Counted from the stretch's first letter, positions 53,497 through 63,422 are shown. The stretch is DNA of 64,000 nt from Fibrobacterota bacterium (GCA_023412475.1 JAEYNR010000072.1:20249-84248); one strand, 5' to 3'. Program-made: numbers and translations. Notes: generated by a model not told the origin, from the letters alone.

Positions 53497-56400
53497 ATGA
53501 TGAGATCTATTGGTATTTGCCTTGGTGCAACTAACATAAAAGTTGCGATTCTGGAAAAAAGCGTTAAGGATATTCAGGTAACTCATACCGCAGTAGTTCC
53601 TCATGAGAGTAATCCCCGGCAAACTCTTTCCCTTCTGATAAAAACTTTAAACCTCAATTCAATTGAGTATGGAATGCTTACCGGTCGCAAATTCCGTGAA
53701 ATGATAAATCACCCATCTATTACAGAACCGCAGGCAGTAGAGTACGCTCTGACCTATGGTAATCTTACTGGCAGCAGGCGGCTTTTTGAAGCGGTGGTAA
53801 GCCTGGGGGCAGAGAATTTCATTCTCTATGTTCTTAATAAAGACTGCACAGTGAGATCAATTGAATCCGGAAATAAATGTGCTTCCGGGACCGGTGAATT
53901 TTTTCTTCAACAGATAAGAAGAATGAACATAGAGCTTCCTGAAGCGGTTCACCTGGCGCGGGAGTCAGATATCTACAGAGTATCGGGGCGATGTTCAGTT
54001 TTTTGCAAAAGTGATTGCACACATGCTCTCAATAAGGGAATACCGGTAGGAAGGGTCAGTGCCGGGTTATGTTCGATGATTGCAGATAAGGTTATAGAGC
54101 TGTTGGAAAAAGTAAACAGCAGCAAAGAAATTCTGCTTACAGGTGGAGTTACAAATAACACTGCGGTAATGAAATTTCTTGAAGATCATCTTGAATCGGT
54201 GGTCATTTCAAAGCATGCAAACACCTTTGAAGCGATTGGTGCTGCCTTTTATGCGCTTCAGAAGAAGACTCCTCATCTCCTTAACACTAAGAGGTTATTC
54301 AGTTCCGCAAGATCATCATTTGATCATCATCCCCCTTTAAGAGATGCCCTTTCCCTGGTGCAATTCAAAAAGCCACAAAAAGTCGAACTCCAGAGTTCTC
54401 AACAATGTGTAGTTGGCCTGGATGTAGGCTCTACCACCACCAAGGCAGTGCTATTAAGATGCAGTGATTCTGCAATTCTGGGGTCGGTTTATCTGAGAAC
54501 CAATGGTAATCCTGTCAAAGCATCTCAGGAATGTTACTATGCTCTGGCAGATCAGATGTCTGCTCATGACACGGTTATTGGCATTGGCACAACCGGTTCA
54601 GGCCGTCAGATTGCAGGTCTTCATGCACAAACAACCGCAATAATTAATGAGATTATTGCGCATGCGACTGCGGCTGCTTATTACGATAAAGATGTAGACA
54701 CAATTTTTGAAATTGGTGGCCAGGATGCCAAGTACACTCATCTGGTGGCAGGGGTTCCGGCCGATTATGCGATGAATGAGGCGTGCTCGGCCGGGACAGG
54801 TTCATTTCTTGAAGAAGCGGCATTTGAAAGCCTGGGGGTAAATTACCTGGATATTGAAAAATTGGCAATAGAAGCAAACTCTCCCCCAAATTTCAATGAT
54901 CAGTGTGCAGCATTTATCAATTCAGATATAAAAACAGCCACTCAAGAAGGTATCAAAAGAGAAGATATATTGGCAGGGCTGGTTTACTCGGTGTGCTTGA
55001 ATTATGTCAATAGAGTGAAAGGACAGAGGCCAAGTGGGAAAAAAATTTTCATGCAGGGCGGAGTGTGTTACAATAAGGCAGTCACTCTTGCAATGGCTTC
55101 AATTATAGGTAAAGAGATCATTGTTCCTCCGGAGCCGGGTCTGATGGGGGCATTTGGTGTTGCCCTTGAAATTAACAGACGCAGAGCTATGGGGCTTTTA
55201 TCATCAAAAAACTACGATTTGAAGGCTCTGGCCAGAAGAGAGATCTCTCTGGATAAGGCATTTAGATGTCATGGTTCAAAGGAGAGTTGTGACCGAGGCT
55301 GTGAGATAAATGTAATGATCATCGAAGGGAAAAGATTCCCCTTTGGCGGGGCCTGCAACAAATATTACAACCTCATTGAGCATGTTAATTTTGATCAGAA
55401 GGTCTACGATCATGTGCGGGTACGCAATGATCTGCTGTTTAAGAGATTCACTGCTCAAAATCCGCAAAACGGAAATGTTGAAATCGGAATCAGCCGTTCC
55501 TTTTTAACTCATCAGCTTCTTCCCTTGTACTCCCATTTTTTTACTTCACTTAATTGTAACATTCGTCTTTCCGGGATAGATCCAAATGGAATAAAGCATA
55601 AACGGAGCTCATATTGTTTTCCTGGTGAAATTGCTCATGGAGCATATTTTGATCTTATCTTAAAAAAACCGGACTATATTTTTCTGCCCAAGGTAGTCGA
55701 GCTTTATATAGAAAAAGCCAAATGCCGCAAGCCAGAACACCAAAGCACCTGCCTTCTTCTTCAAAGTGAACCTTGTTTTTTAAAAGCCGCTTTCAATGCC
55801 ATGCCAGAGAAACCGCCACTCATCTCGCCCCTATTGGATTTCTCTCAGGGCTATGATTCAGAGGCTAAAAAGTTCATAGAAATAGGCAAACAACTGAAAA
55901 AGTCTTCGGAGGAATCGCTCAAAGCATACCGCAAAGGCTTCATTCAACAGAACGCTTTTTTAGGTGCATTGAAAGAGTACGGGAAACGTTTTTTGCCAAA
56001 TTTAAAGGAAAGCACCGACCAGATTGGAATCGTACTTTTTGGCCGTCCATACAATAGCTTTGCCACAGAAGTAAATCTAAATATTCCTGCAAAGTTTGCA
56101 TCGCGGGGGATACATATCATTCCCTGGGACATTCTGGGGTATGAAGATGAACCCTTGTCTATGGATATGTGCTGGGCGATAGGTCAGGAGCTTATGAAAG
56201 CTTCATCATTTGTATCAAAAGATCCTCAGCTCTTTGGAGTATACATAACCAATTTTTCCTGTGGGCCAGACTCCTTTCTGGTGAGTTATTTCCGGGAAAT
56301 GATGGGCAGCAAACCTTCTTTGACACTAGAGCTGGACAGCCATACCGCAGATGCCGGTATCAATACCCGTATAGAAGCATTTCTGGATATTATCACCAGA

Positions 56401-57843
56401 TACCGAGCCCTTTCAAAACCCCCGGAGCAGAAAATATCTTTTCACCCGGCATCGGTTGCAATTAAAAAAGGAAAGTCGCTTTTTATCGGTTCAGATGGCA
56501 GGACTTTTCCTTTAAATCACCCCGATATTCATCTTCTGCTTCCATCAATGGGAGAGCTCAGCAGTGAATTACTGGCTGCGGTTTTCAACAGCTCTGGAAT
56601 TCGCACTACATCTATGCCTTTATATTCACCAAACACTTTAAAGCTGGGTCGAGGTGTGGCAAGCTGCAAGGAATGCCTTCCGCTTCTTCTTACAGCGGGT
56701 GGATTATTGGAATATCTGCAAAACCGGCAGAATCCCGATGAAAAGCTGGTGTATTTCATGCCTACATCACCGGGCAATTGCAGATTCACTCAGTATTCGG
56801 TATTTCTGAACAAAATGATAGAACATCGTCAAATTGAGAATATTGCGCTTCTGAGTCTGACAAATGAAAACGGTTATGCAGGTCTGCCCACCTTTTGTCT
56901 GCTAAATGCTCTTAAAGCGGTTATTGTTTCGGATGTGATGGAGGATATTAAAAACGCACTTTATGTTCTGGCTGCAAATCGTGGTAAAGCCATGGAGTTG
57001 TTTAATTATCAGTGGCAAAGAATTCTACATACTTTCGAAAAACAAAAGGGTGCTGGTCTTTATCAGGTTCTTCAGAGAATAAGCCAGGAGCTATCTGGAA
57101 TCAAACTCCAGATGCCACTTTCTGAGGCTAAGAAAGTAGCATTGATGGGTGAGATTTTTGTTCGGCGAGATCAGTTCTCCAGCCAGGACATAGTTACCAG
57201 ACTTTCCAAAAACAACATTGTGGTAAAAAAGGCGCACCTTCTGGAATGGTTGAACTATTGTGACTGGCTTGTTCAGAGCGGAATCTATAAGGCTGGTTTT
57301 CCATTTTCAGAGTGGATTAAATTCAAATTGAAGGGCGTATTAGGGAGGCATTTTGAAAAAAGAATAAAAGGCATTCTGGCTCAATCAGGGCTTTATGATT
57401 TTGAACTGATTGATATCGAGAAAATTATTGATTATGGCAGGCAGTTTTTCGAGGTGCAATTAACTGGTGAAGCAATTTTAGTGGTTGGAGACTTTTTCAA
57501 GGATATAATCCATTCCTCCCATGGGATTATCTCTATTGGTCCCTTTGCCTGTATGCCGACAAGAGTTGTCGAATCGATTCTATCTGTGGAAGCGGACATG
57601 GAGACAAAAAAGAGGCTCGACAAGCTTACAGGCAACTACTCTATGCACTACCCAGAGACTTTTTCTCTGCCATTTTTATCTCTGGAATCGGATGGAAATC
57701 CTTTTCCGCAAATTGTTGAGGCCAGAATAGAAGCGTTCTCTCTGCAGGTACAACGACTATGGGAAAAGTGTCTGCATGAAAACAAAAAAATTAATATATC
57801 CGGTTACGGTTATCAAAAAAGGAAAAAGGTTTTCTCACCCTGA
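53497..57843 (+). CDS. Giant acyl-CoA dehydratase activase-related protein (two BadF-type ATPase modules plus HgdB/DUF2229-like region)
   Basis: 1448 aa. Module 1 (about 1-260): ICLGATNIKVAILE, NKCASGTGEFFLQQI, RCSVFCKSDCTHALN, ILLTGGVTNN. Module 2 (about 305-570): VVGLDVGSTTTKAVLL, EIGGQDAKYTHL, NEACSAGTGSFLEEAA, FNDQCAAFINSDIKTATQEG, FMQGGVCYN. Each keeps both cysteines that bridge a [4Fe-4S] cluster in the dimeric 2-hydroxyacyl-CoA dehydratase activator, so one chain could form a pseudo-dimer. A cysteine-containing linker (CDRGCEI, FGGACNKYYN) leads to a dehydratase-like region (about 650-1250: VLFGRPYNSFATEVNLNI, TNFSCGPDSFLVSYFREMM, GVASCKECLPLLLTAGG). Members are widespread in anaerobes but their reaction is unknown. 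Cytoplasmic, monocistronic. Confidence 0.88.
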   Translation: MMRSIGICLGATNIKVAILEKSVKDIQVTHTAVVPHESNPRQTLSLLIKTLNLNSIEYGMLTGRKFREMINHPSITEPQAVEYALTYGNLTGSRRLFEAVVSLGAENFILYVLNKDCTVRSIESGNKCASGTGEFFLQQIRRMNIELPEAVHLARESDIYRVSGRCSVFCKSDCTHALNKGIPVGRVSAGLCSMIADKVIELLEKVNSSKEILLTGGVTNNTAVMKFLEDHLESVVISKHANTFEAIGAAFYALQKKTPHLLNTKRLFSSARSSFDHHPPLRDALSLVQFKKPQKVELQSSQQCVVGLDVGSTTTKAVLLRCSDSAILGSVYLRTNGNPVKASQECYYALADQMSAHDTVIGIGTTGSGRQIAGLHAQTTAIINEIIAHATAAAYYDKDVDTIFEIGGQDAKYTHLVAGVPADYAMNEACSAGTGSFLEEAAFESLGVNYLDIEKLAIEANSPPNFNDQCAAFINSDIKTATQEGIKREDILAGLVYSVCLNYVNRVKGQRPSGKKIFMQGGVCYNKAVTLAMASIIGKEIIVPPEPGLMGAFGVALEINRRRAMGLLSSKNYDLKALARREISLDKAFRCHGSKESCDRGCEINVMIIEGKRFPFGGACNKYYNLIEHVNFDQKVYDHVRVRNDLLFKRFTAQNPQNGNVEIGISRSFLTHQLLPLYSHFFTSLNCNIRLSGIDPNGIKHKRSSYCFPGEIAHGAYFDLILKKPDYIFLPKVVELYIEKAKCRKPEHQSTCLLLQSEPCFLKAAFNAMPEKPPLISPLLDFSQGYDSEAKKFIEIGKQLKKSSEESLKAYRKGFIQQNAFLGALKEYGKRFLPNLKESTDQIGIVLFGRPYNSFATEVNLNIPAKFASRGIHIIPWDILGYEDEPLSMDMCWAIGQELMKASSFVSKDPQLFGVYITNFSCGPDSFLVSYFREMMGSKPSLTLELDSHTADAGINTRIEAFLDIITRYRALSKPPEQKISFHPASVAIKKGKSLFIGSDGRTFPLNHPDIHLLLPSMGELSSELLAAVFNSSGIRTTSMPLYSPNTLKLGRGVASCKECLPLLLTAGGLLEYLQNRQNPDEKLVYFMPTSPGNCRFTQYSVFLNKMIEHRQIENIALLSLTNENGYAGLPTFCLLNALKAVIVSDVMEDIKNALYVLAANRGKAMELFNYQWQRILHTFEKQKGAGLYQVLQRISQELSGIKLQMPLSEAKKVALMGEIFVRRDQFSSQDIVTRLSKNNIVVKKAHLLEWLNYCDWLVQSGIYKAGFPFSEWIKFKLKGVLGRHFEKRIKGILAQSGLYDFELIDIEKIIDYGRQFFEVQLTGEAILVVGDFFKDIIHSSHGIISIGPFACMPTRVVESILSVEADMETKKRLDKLTGNYSMHYPETFSLPFLSLESDGNPFPQIVEARIEAFSLQVQRLWEKCLHENKKINISGYGYQKRKKVFSP

Positions 57844-57872
57844 GAGCTGATGATCACGCAAAAGCTACAGGA

Positions 57873-58628
57873 CTAGAACTCACCGAATGTGAATTTCTCA
57901 TTCAGGACTCTTAGTTCTTCTGCAAGATTGATAATGTTTTGTTTGAGTTCCAGTGTAGGGTTTTCTTTATAGGCCGCATATTTTTTTAAAAATTCATCAA
58001 GTTTTAAACTGTAAACTTTTTTATTATCTCCCTGGTTCATCTCCTTTTCAATGTGATACAAAGTTCCTTCAGATATCTGCAAAACCAGATTAAAATAGGA
58101 AGATGCAGCATGACGCAGAAGGCGTATGATATCTGGCAGATACTCTGCCAGTTCTTCAAAAACTGTCACCAGCGACAGATTTCTTCCCTGAAGATGGGTA
58201 AGTGCGCTGGCAGCCTGTTCGTAATATAGCGAGATTCTGCCCTTTTCATCGGTTTCTGATAACACGATATTCTGATAGGAACCCCTGTGTTCATATCCAA
58301 GGAATAATCCCAGAATAATCAGGCCGAAATCGGCATTATCCCTATATACTGTATATTCATTTCTTAATCCCGGATGGTTTTCCAGATATTGGCGTACCTG
58401 CAGGTCAAAGGGGGAAATGTAAGGCTTGAGAAATGTTTCGGAATTCATAAGAGAATTCAGTAATCCGGCAAGGTATACATTTAATTCCTGGTCATATTCA
58501 TGCTGGCCAGATTCCATGTGCAGGTCAGCTCTGGCTTTAAGAACATGCTCAAGAAAAAAGAAAGATACTTCGTTATTCCTTTTCTCCTGCACGTCAGAGA
58601 AGAGCTGAATGATTTTTGAGGTGTTCAT
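57873..58628 (-). CDS. Unknown helical protein next to flagellin
   Basis: 251 aa from ATG 58628, which has AAGGAGG seven bases before it; the ATG at 58634 is too close to that site. Not recognised. Soluble, no signal peptide, alpha-helical, with a central loop (ADFGLIILGLFLGYEHRGSY) and a C-terminal helix pair (LKQNIINLAEELRVLNEKF). It is divergent from flagellin across about 300 bp and convergent with the activase gene. A role with the flagellum is suggested only by position. Confidence 0.55.
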   Translation of the reverse strand: MNTSKIIQLFSDVQEKRNNEVSFFFLEHVLKARADLHMESGQHEYDQELNVYLAGLLNSLMNSETFLKPYISPFDLQVRQYLENHPGLRNEYTVYRDNADFGLIILGLFLGYEHRGSYQNIVLSETDEKGRISLYYEQAASALTHLQGRNLSLVTVFEELAEYLPDIIRLLRHAASSYFNLVLQISEGTLYHIEKEMNQGDNKKVYSLKLDEFLKKYAAYKENPTLELKQNIINLAEELRVLNEKFTFGEF

Positions 58629-58933
58629 TAGCATACCTCCTTATCTGCTTTATAAACCATGCACTCTATAATGAGATAGAGCGTGTGTTTTTCCCTCCCT
58701 GATGGTTCTATATTACTATACGTTCAAATCACATGCCTTTGGTAATCTAAAAGCTCCGTTTTATTTTCGGATCATTAATAATAGTATACACTTTTTTGAT
58801 TCGATTCTGTTAATAAGGAACTGTTTTTGCTGGCAAAAAAAAGGAAATATATTTTTTTCTAAAGTTTAACAGAAAAGTGCCGATAACATAACAGGGGAAG
58901 CTGAGTTCAAATAAAATCGCCGGGAGGTGTGCC
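58629..58933. other. Divergent region between the unknown gene and flagellin
   Basis: About 305 bp. Contains the FliA-type promoter at 58860-58886; nothing else recognised. Confidence 0.5.
58860..58886 (+). promoter_or_regulatory. FliA (sigma-28) promoter of the flagellin gene
   Basis: TAAAGTTT, 11 bases, GCCGATAA: an exact match in both halves and in spacing to the enterobacterial sigma-28 consensus. It lies 47 bp before the flagellin ATG. Confidence 0.9.
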
Positions 58934-59773
58934 ATGCAAGTTCAAAACACCGGTCTCAATATTTGGGCTGGTTCAAAAAAAACTGAGCAGACGCTCAGGC
59001 GTACCAGCCAGGACTTAAATAAGATCTTAGAGAGACTATCCACTTCTATCAGAATCAATTCGGCCAGTGATGATGCTGCAGGACTGGGTATTTCCGAAGA
59101 GCTCACAACCCGTATCAGAGGCTTTAAGATGGCCTCGCAGAATATTGAGAGTTCGATTTCTGCTTTTAACATTGCCGATGGAGCAGGTAGAGGGGTTTCC
59201 AGTCTTCTTCAGCGTCAGAGAGAACTTGCGGTTCAGGCCAGTAACTCCACTCTTAAGGATTCGGACCGGGTTGCTCTTGACAAAGAGTTCCAGTCATTAA
59301 GCCAGGAGATAGACCGGATTTCCAAATCTGCCTCTTTTAATAAGCAGGGAGTTGCTGCCGGTAAAGAACTGGCAAGCGGAAGTGCGGTGATTCAAAGTGG
59401 CGCAGAAGCTACCGATCAGATCACTATGCCCCAAATCGATCTGAGAACCGCAACCACCGGCATTTCGGGGGTTTCGCTTTTAACCCTAGAAGATGCAGTG
59501 AAGGCTATTGGATCTTTGGATGAAGCGATTTCATCGGTTAACAGTCAGCGAAGCACTTTGGGGTCTGCAGTAAACCGTCTCGAATCATCTGTAAACAATC
59601 TATCAGTTGCCATAATCAACACCCAGGCTGCAGAATCAGTGATTCGCGATCAGGATATGGCTGTCGGACTTGCAGAACTTACAAGACTGCAGCTATTGCA
59701 GGAAGGGAGCCAGAGGGCGTTTTCCAGATTCAAAACCATTAACAGCAATCACATTCAGGGGCTTTTAGGATAA
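58934..59773 (+). CDS. fliC: Flagellin
   Basis: 279 aa, short. Conserved N-terminal D0/D1 region (about 1-140: LERLSTSIRINSASDDAAGL, SQNIESSISAFNIADGAGRG, VQASNSTLKDSDR) and C-terminal D1/D0 (about 195-279: AISSVNSQRSTLGSAVNRLE, then ESVIRDQDMAVGLAELTRLQ). The variable D2/D3 surface domains are almost absent. The N-terminus starts MQVQNTGLNIWAGSKKTEQT rather than the usual Ile-Asn-Thr-Asn form, as in spirochaete-like or minor flagellins. GGGAGG precedes the ATG. The gene is FliA-controlled and is followed 19 bp later by a FliS-like chaperone. Confidence 0.93.
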   Translation: MQVQNTGLNIWAGSKKTEQTLRRTSQDLNKILERLSTSIRINSASDDAAGLGISEELTTRIRGFKMASQNIESSISAFNIADGAGRGVSSLLQRQRELAVQASNSTLKDSDRVALDKEFQSLSQEIDRISKSASFNKQGVAAGKELASGSAVIQSGAEATDQITMPQIDLRTATTGISGVSLLTLEDAVKAIGSLDEAISSVNSQRSTLGSAVNRLESSVNNLSVAIINTQAAESVIRDQDMAVGLAELTRLQLLQEGSQRAFSRFKTINSNHIQGLLG

Positions 59774-59792
59774 GGTTATTGCGGATAAAGTC

Positions 59793-60134
59793 ATGGTCAG
59801 TCCATCTCAAATGTCTAAGATTTACTCCAGCATGCAGATCAGCACATCCTCAAATGCAGCAAACCTCTGCATGCTCCACACCAAATGTACTTACTTTTTA
59901 AAGCAGGTTCTGCAGCAGAATCCGAAGCAGAAGCGGCTTTTATTGGACAAGGTTCAAAACATCCTTGCAGAGCTTGAGCATTCGCTGATAGTTGATGACA
60001 ACCTCTCCCGGAGTCTTTTCTATATTTATGATTATTGCTACAGTCTTTTGGAGACTACGGATACGGAAAAAATTGAAAACGCGCTTTCGTTGCTCACGGT
60101 TCTTCGGGACACTTTCGACGAGCTTTTGGGATAG
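59793..60134 (+). CDS. FliS-like flagellin export chaperone
   Basis: 113 aa, about FliS length and all-helical. The C-terminal pattern LSRSLFYIYDYCYSLLETTD followed by ENALSLLTVLRDTFDELL matches the last two FliS helices; the N-terminal half is divergent. Position just after flagellin (19 bp) supports the call. FliS caps the flagellin C-terminus before export. The TAG stop codon is also the first three bases of a copy of the 12-bp REP-like motif. Confidence 0.7.
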   Translation: MVSPSQMSKIYSSMQISTSSNAANLCMLHTKCTYFLKQVLQQNPKQKRLLLDKVQNILAELEHSLIVDDNLSRSLFYIYDYCYSLLETTDTEKIENALSLLTVLRDTFDELLG

Positions 60135-60182
60135 GGACGAACTATGTTTTTATGTTTTGTGACGTAGGGACGAACTATGTTT
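60132..60182 (+). repeat. Pair of REP-like motifs (18 bp, identical)
   Basis: tagggacgaactatgttt at 60132-60149 and again at 60165-60182, 33 bp apart. The first overlaps the fliS-like stop. Two more copies of the first 12 bp sit 30 bp apart at 63564 and 63594, just before the Y1 transposase gene. Confidence 0.75.
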
Positions 60183-60407
60183 GGACCTCAGACTCCACCC
60201 AACTCGGACTATTGTCGGACTATTTTTTTTACTTTTTTTTATTTTTTTATTTTTCACAATTCTTTAAATTTGCGAAAACTGAAGCATAATTATTGAAAAT
60301 TGTGATTCAAAGCCTTTCAAAAACCCTGCAATAAGTATATTATCTGTTCAAATTACTGCTGAAACAATTATCAATAATATTAAGTACTTGATTGATGGGG
60401 GTCGGAC

Positions 60408-63400
60408 ATGAGGTTTTTTTCTGCACTAATTGTGCTTTTCTGCTCATTTAACGGGTTTACACAGAACATGCTGCTCAATTCTGATTTTGAGCGTAAAAAT
60501 CTCGACTGGATTTCCTGGGGAAGTAAGCCATGCAGCCTTGCGCATCAGGGAACCTATTCTATGGAGATCACCAATAAGATAGAAAAATGGAGCGGAATGC
60601 ATCAGCTAATCACTTTGCCTGATTCTGTAACAAGAGTGGAAATTGGCGGCTGGATGAAGACTGAAAATGTAGTCGGAGGAAGAGAAACCTGGGAAAAGGC
60701 ACGTATCGCCCTGGAATTTGTCGACAAGTCAGAACAGGTCGTGGGTGGATATCCTGCACCAGTAGGGATGACGGATGCCAACACACCCTGGACTTACTAC
60801 CGAGGGATATTTGATGTACACAAAGGAGCAAAAGCGGTAAAAGTAATAATCGCATTGGGAAATTGCACAGGAACTGCATGGTTTGATGATCTGACTTGTG
60901 AATTTATTTCCGATAAAGAGGAGAATAACCAGGGAAATCCTGATAATCAGTTATCCAATGCTGGTTTCGAAATACCTGGCGGATGGAACTACTTTGGCAG
61001 CCAGATAGATCGGATTGCACACTCTGGAAGATTTGGATTAAAAGTAGTAAATCGTAAACAAGAATGGAACGGTGCTGATCAGGAGATCGTTTTACCAAAA
61101 GATGCTAAAAAAGTCACTGTTTCCGGATGGATCAAGGTTGATAGTGTGGTGCAGGGGAAAGAGAGTTGGGAAAAAGCTCGTATTTCCATAGAATTTCTCG
61201 ATATTTCTGGAAACCTTGTTAATGGTTATCCACCGGTTACAGGGGAAACAGTGGGCAGCCACGATTGGAAAGTGTTTTCCAAATCATATACTATACCAGC
61301 CACCACCAAAAAAGTTAAAGTTCAGTGTGCACTTGGAAATGCTACCGGAACAGCTTATTTCGATGATATTCAATTAACGATCCATAACGATAAAAACGAA
61401 CTTTTAAAAAAGGGATCTATCTCCGGAATCATGGATGAAGGAGAGTGGTACCCACTAAGCGAAACAAACCACTCTTCTGGCGGTCATTATGTGAACTGGT
61501 CGAATCTTCTCGATGCACCTGCAGGCAAGCACGGTTTTGCCAAGGTAAAGGATGGACGCATTGTTTTTGAAGATGGTACGCCTGCCCGCTTCTGGGGTAC
61601 AAACCTGGTTGACAAGGACTGTTTTGCAAATAACAAGGACATTGACTCTCTGGTAAACCGGCTCTCCAAGATGGGTTGTAATCTTTTGCGACTTCATCAC
61701 ATGGATGCTCCCTGGGCAGCGACAAATATTTTCGGGAATACAAATACCACCCGCAAACTATCCGATGCATCACTAAGACAATTGGATTACCTTATTTATA
61801 AGTGCAAGCAGAAAGGTATCTATATCTTTCTGGATATGCTGGTCCATCGAGAATTTACCGCTGCAGACGGTATAGAGCAAGCCCCGGCTGATCTTGGTGG
61901 CAAGCAGGTAGGTTTCTTCTCCAGAAAAATCATAGACCTGCAGAAGGAATTTGCTACCCAGCTCCTAACTCACGTCAACCAGTTCACCAAAAAGGCCTAT
62001 AAGGACGAACCTGCGATTATTGCATCGGAATTTATTAACGAATCAACCATTTTCACCCATTTTTCCGGCGATATTCTTACTAAACCATATAGAAATGAAC
62101 TTGAAGGCTTATGGAAGAAATCACCCTATAAAGACAAACAACTGGCTACTTTGGGCTTGACCTGGAATGATGAAAAGGCATCACTTAAGATGACATCTGA
62201 GAGTGGAGATGTTAAAGAGAGTATTCAGTTTTTGTATTCACTTGAACAAAGCTATTATAAGGAGATGAATGAGCATTTCAGAAAATTAGGTGTCAAGTAC
62301 CTCTTAAGTGGCAGCAATTTTCCTCAACCATTACTGGTTTCACTTCGCAGCAATTCTGATCTTGATTTCATTATTAATAATCAGTACTGGGATCACCCTC
62401 AGGTGTGGAAACTCTCCAATGACTGGAATCGGATACTTTATGCACCATTCAATAACCGGTCTCAATTGAAAACGAATCTGGACCGCAATATTATTCAGTC
62501 CAAAGCATACTACAAAGTGGAAGGGAAACCCTTCATAATTACTGAGTGGAACCACTGTTATCCTAATGAGCATGTTCTGGAGGGGGTTCCTTTAATGGCT
62601 GCTTATGCTGCTTTACAGGGTTGGGATGGAGCCTTGCAGTTTGATTTTAATCTACAGAATCCATCAATACACAGAATCAAGAATTATACCTTGTCGTTGG
62701 CTCCGGAGCATCTTGCCAACTGGGTAATGGCAGCGCCGCTGTTTCTCAGGGGTGATATTAAGAGAGCGCCAGGGCTCTTTGTGGAGGCCATAAGCGATTC
62801 TCAGACATTCTCAATTCCCAGCTATTCATCAGTTCTGGATAAAAACTACTTTTTACCCTTTGTTACCAGAACAGCTAAAACCTTCTCAGGGAAGTCTTCG
62901 GGCAATATCGAGGAGTTCAAAAAATATTTTGATGAAAAGAACAATATTGTTCGCAGTGAGACCGGGGAGCTGACAATTGATGGAAACAACGGTATCCTTC
63001 AGATAAATTCTCCCAGAGTTCAGGGAGTCACCGGTTTTATTGCCAACCGCAAATTTGATTTTCCATTCTTTGCCTGTTCCCTTTCCAACACTAATGCATC
63101 CATTTATATAGTTAGTGCAGATGGTAAGGATCTGGGGAAATCGAAACAGATGTACTTAGTGGCTGCAGGTCCGGTGAAAATGAGTTCTCAGAAGTACAAT
63201 GCAACACGTTCAACACTTGATAATATCGGAGAGCTGCCAGCTTTAGCGCAGGTCTTAAAGGGCACGATCTCCTTTAAAACCACAAAATCTGCTTCAGGGA
63301 TAACAGTCACACCGCTATCGATGAGCGGAATAAAAGGAAAGCCTTTGGCAGTTTCAGGGAAGAATAAAGAGCTGGATTTGAGCAAGGGAAAGACACAGGT

Positions 63401-63422
63401 GTACGAGGTAACGGTTAAGTGA
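60408..63422 (+). CDS. Secreted glycoside hydrolase (clan GH-A, GH5-like) with two N-terminal carbohydrate-binding modules
   Basis: 1004 aa. A signal peptide (FFSALIVLFCSFNGFTQ) precedes two copies of a module of about 150 residues (about 20-165 and 180-325), each running from a LNSDFE/LSNAGFE start through ESWEKARISIEFLD-type and GNATGTAYFDD-type segments, in the CBM4/9-like style. A TIM barrel follows at about 355-760: ARFWGTNLVDKD, MGCNLLRLHHMDAPW, the acid/base Glu in SEFINESTIF near 541 and the nucleophile Glu in IITEWNHCYPNEH near 710. C-terminal beta domains follow, with no sorting tail. Substrate unknown; cellulase-, mannanase- or galactosidase-like activity is possible. Confidence 0.82.
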   Translation: MRFFSALIVLFCSFNGFTQNMLLNSDFERKNLDWISWGSKPCSLAHQGTYSMEITNKIEKWSGMHQLITLPDSVTRVEIGGWMKTENVVGGRETWEKARIALEFVDKSEQVVGGYPAPVGMTDANTPWTYYRGIFDVHKGAKAVKVIIALGNCTGTAWFDDLTCEFISDKEENNQGNPDNQLSNAGFEIPGGWNYFGSQIDRIAHSGRFGLKVVNRKQEWNGADQEIVLPKDAKKVTVSGWIKVDSVVQGKESWEKARISIEFLDISGNLVNGYPPVTGETVGSHDWKVFSKSYTIPATTKKVKVQCALGNATGTAYFDDIQLTIHNDKNELLKKGSISGIMDEGEWYPLSETNHSSGGHYVNWSNLLDAPAGKHGFAKVKDGRIVFEDGTPARFWGTNLVDKDCFANNKDIDSLVNRLSKMGCNLLRLHHMDAPWAATNIFGNTNTTRKLSDASLRQLDYLIYKCKQKGIYIFLDMLVHREFTAADGIEQAPADLGGKQVGFFSRKIIDLQKEFATQLLTHVNQFTKKAYKDEPAIIASEFINESTIFTHFSGDILTKPYRNELEGLWKKSPYKDKQLATLGLTWNDEKASLKMTSESGDVKESIQFLYSLEQSYYKEMNEHFRKLGVKYLLSGSNFPQPLLVSLRSNSDLDFIINNQYWDHPQVWKLSNDWNRILYAPFNNRSQLKTNLDRNIIQSKAYYKVEGKPFIITEWNHCYPNEHVLEGVPLMAAYAALQGWDGALQFDFNLQNPSIHRIKNYTLSLAPEHLANWVMAAPLFLRGDIKRAPGLFVEAISDSQTFSIPSYSSVLDKNYFLPFVTRTAKTFSGKSSGNIEEFKKYFDEKNNIVRSETGELTIDGNNGILQINSPRVQGVTGFIANRKFDFPFFACSLSNTNASIYIVSADGKDLGKSKQMYLVAAGPVKMSSQKYNATRSTLDNIGELPALAQVLKGTISFKTTKSASGITVTPLSMSGIKGKPLAVSGKNKELDLSKGKTQVYEVTVK

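Noticed and set aside
58934..59773. Internal deletion in the flagellin
   Set aside because: Short flagellins lacking D2/D3 are normal; both conserved ends are intact.
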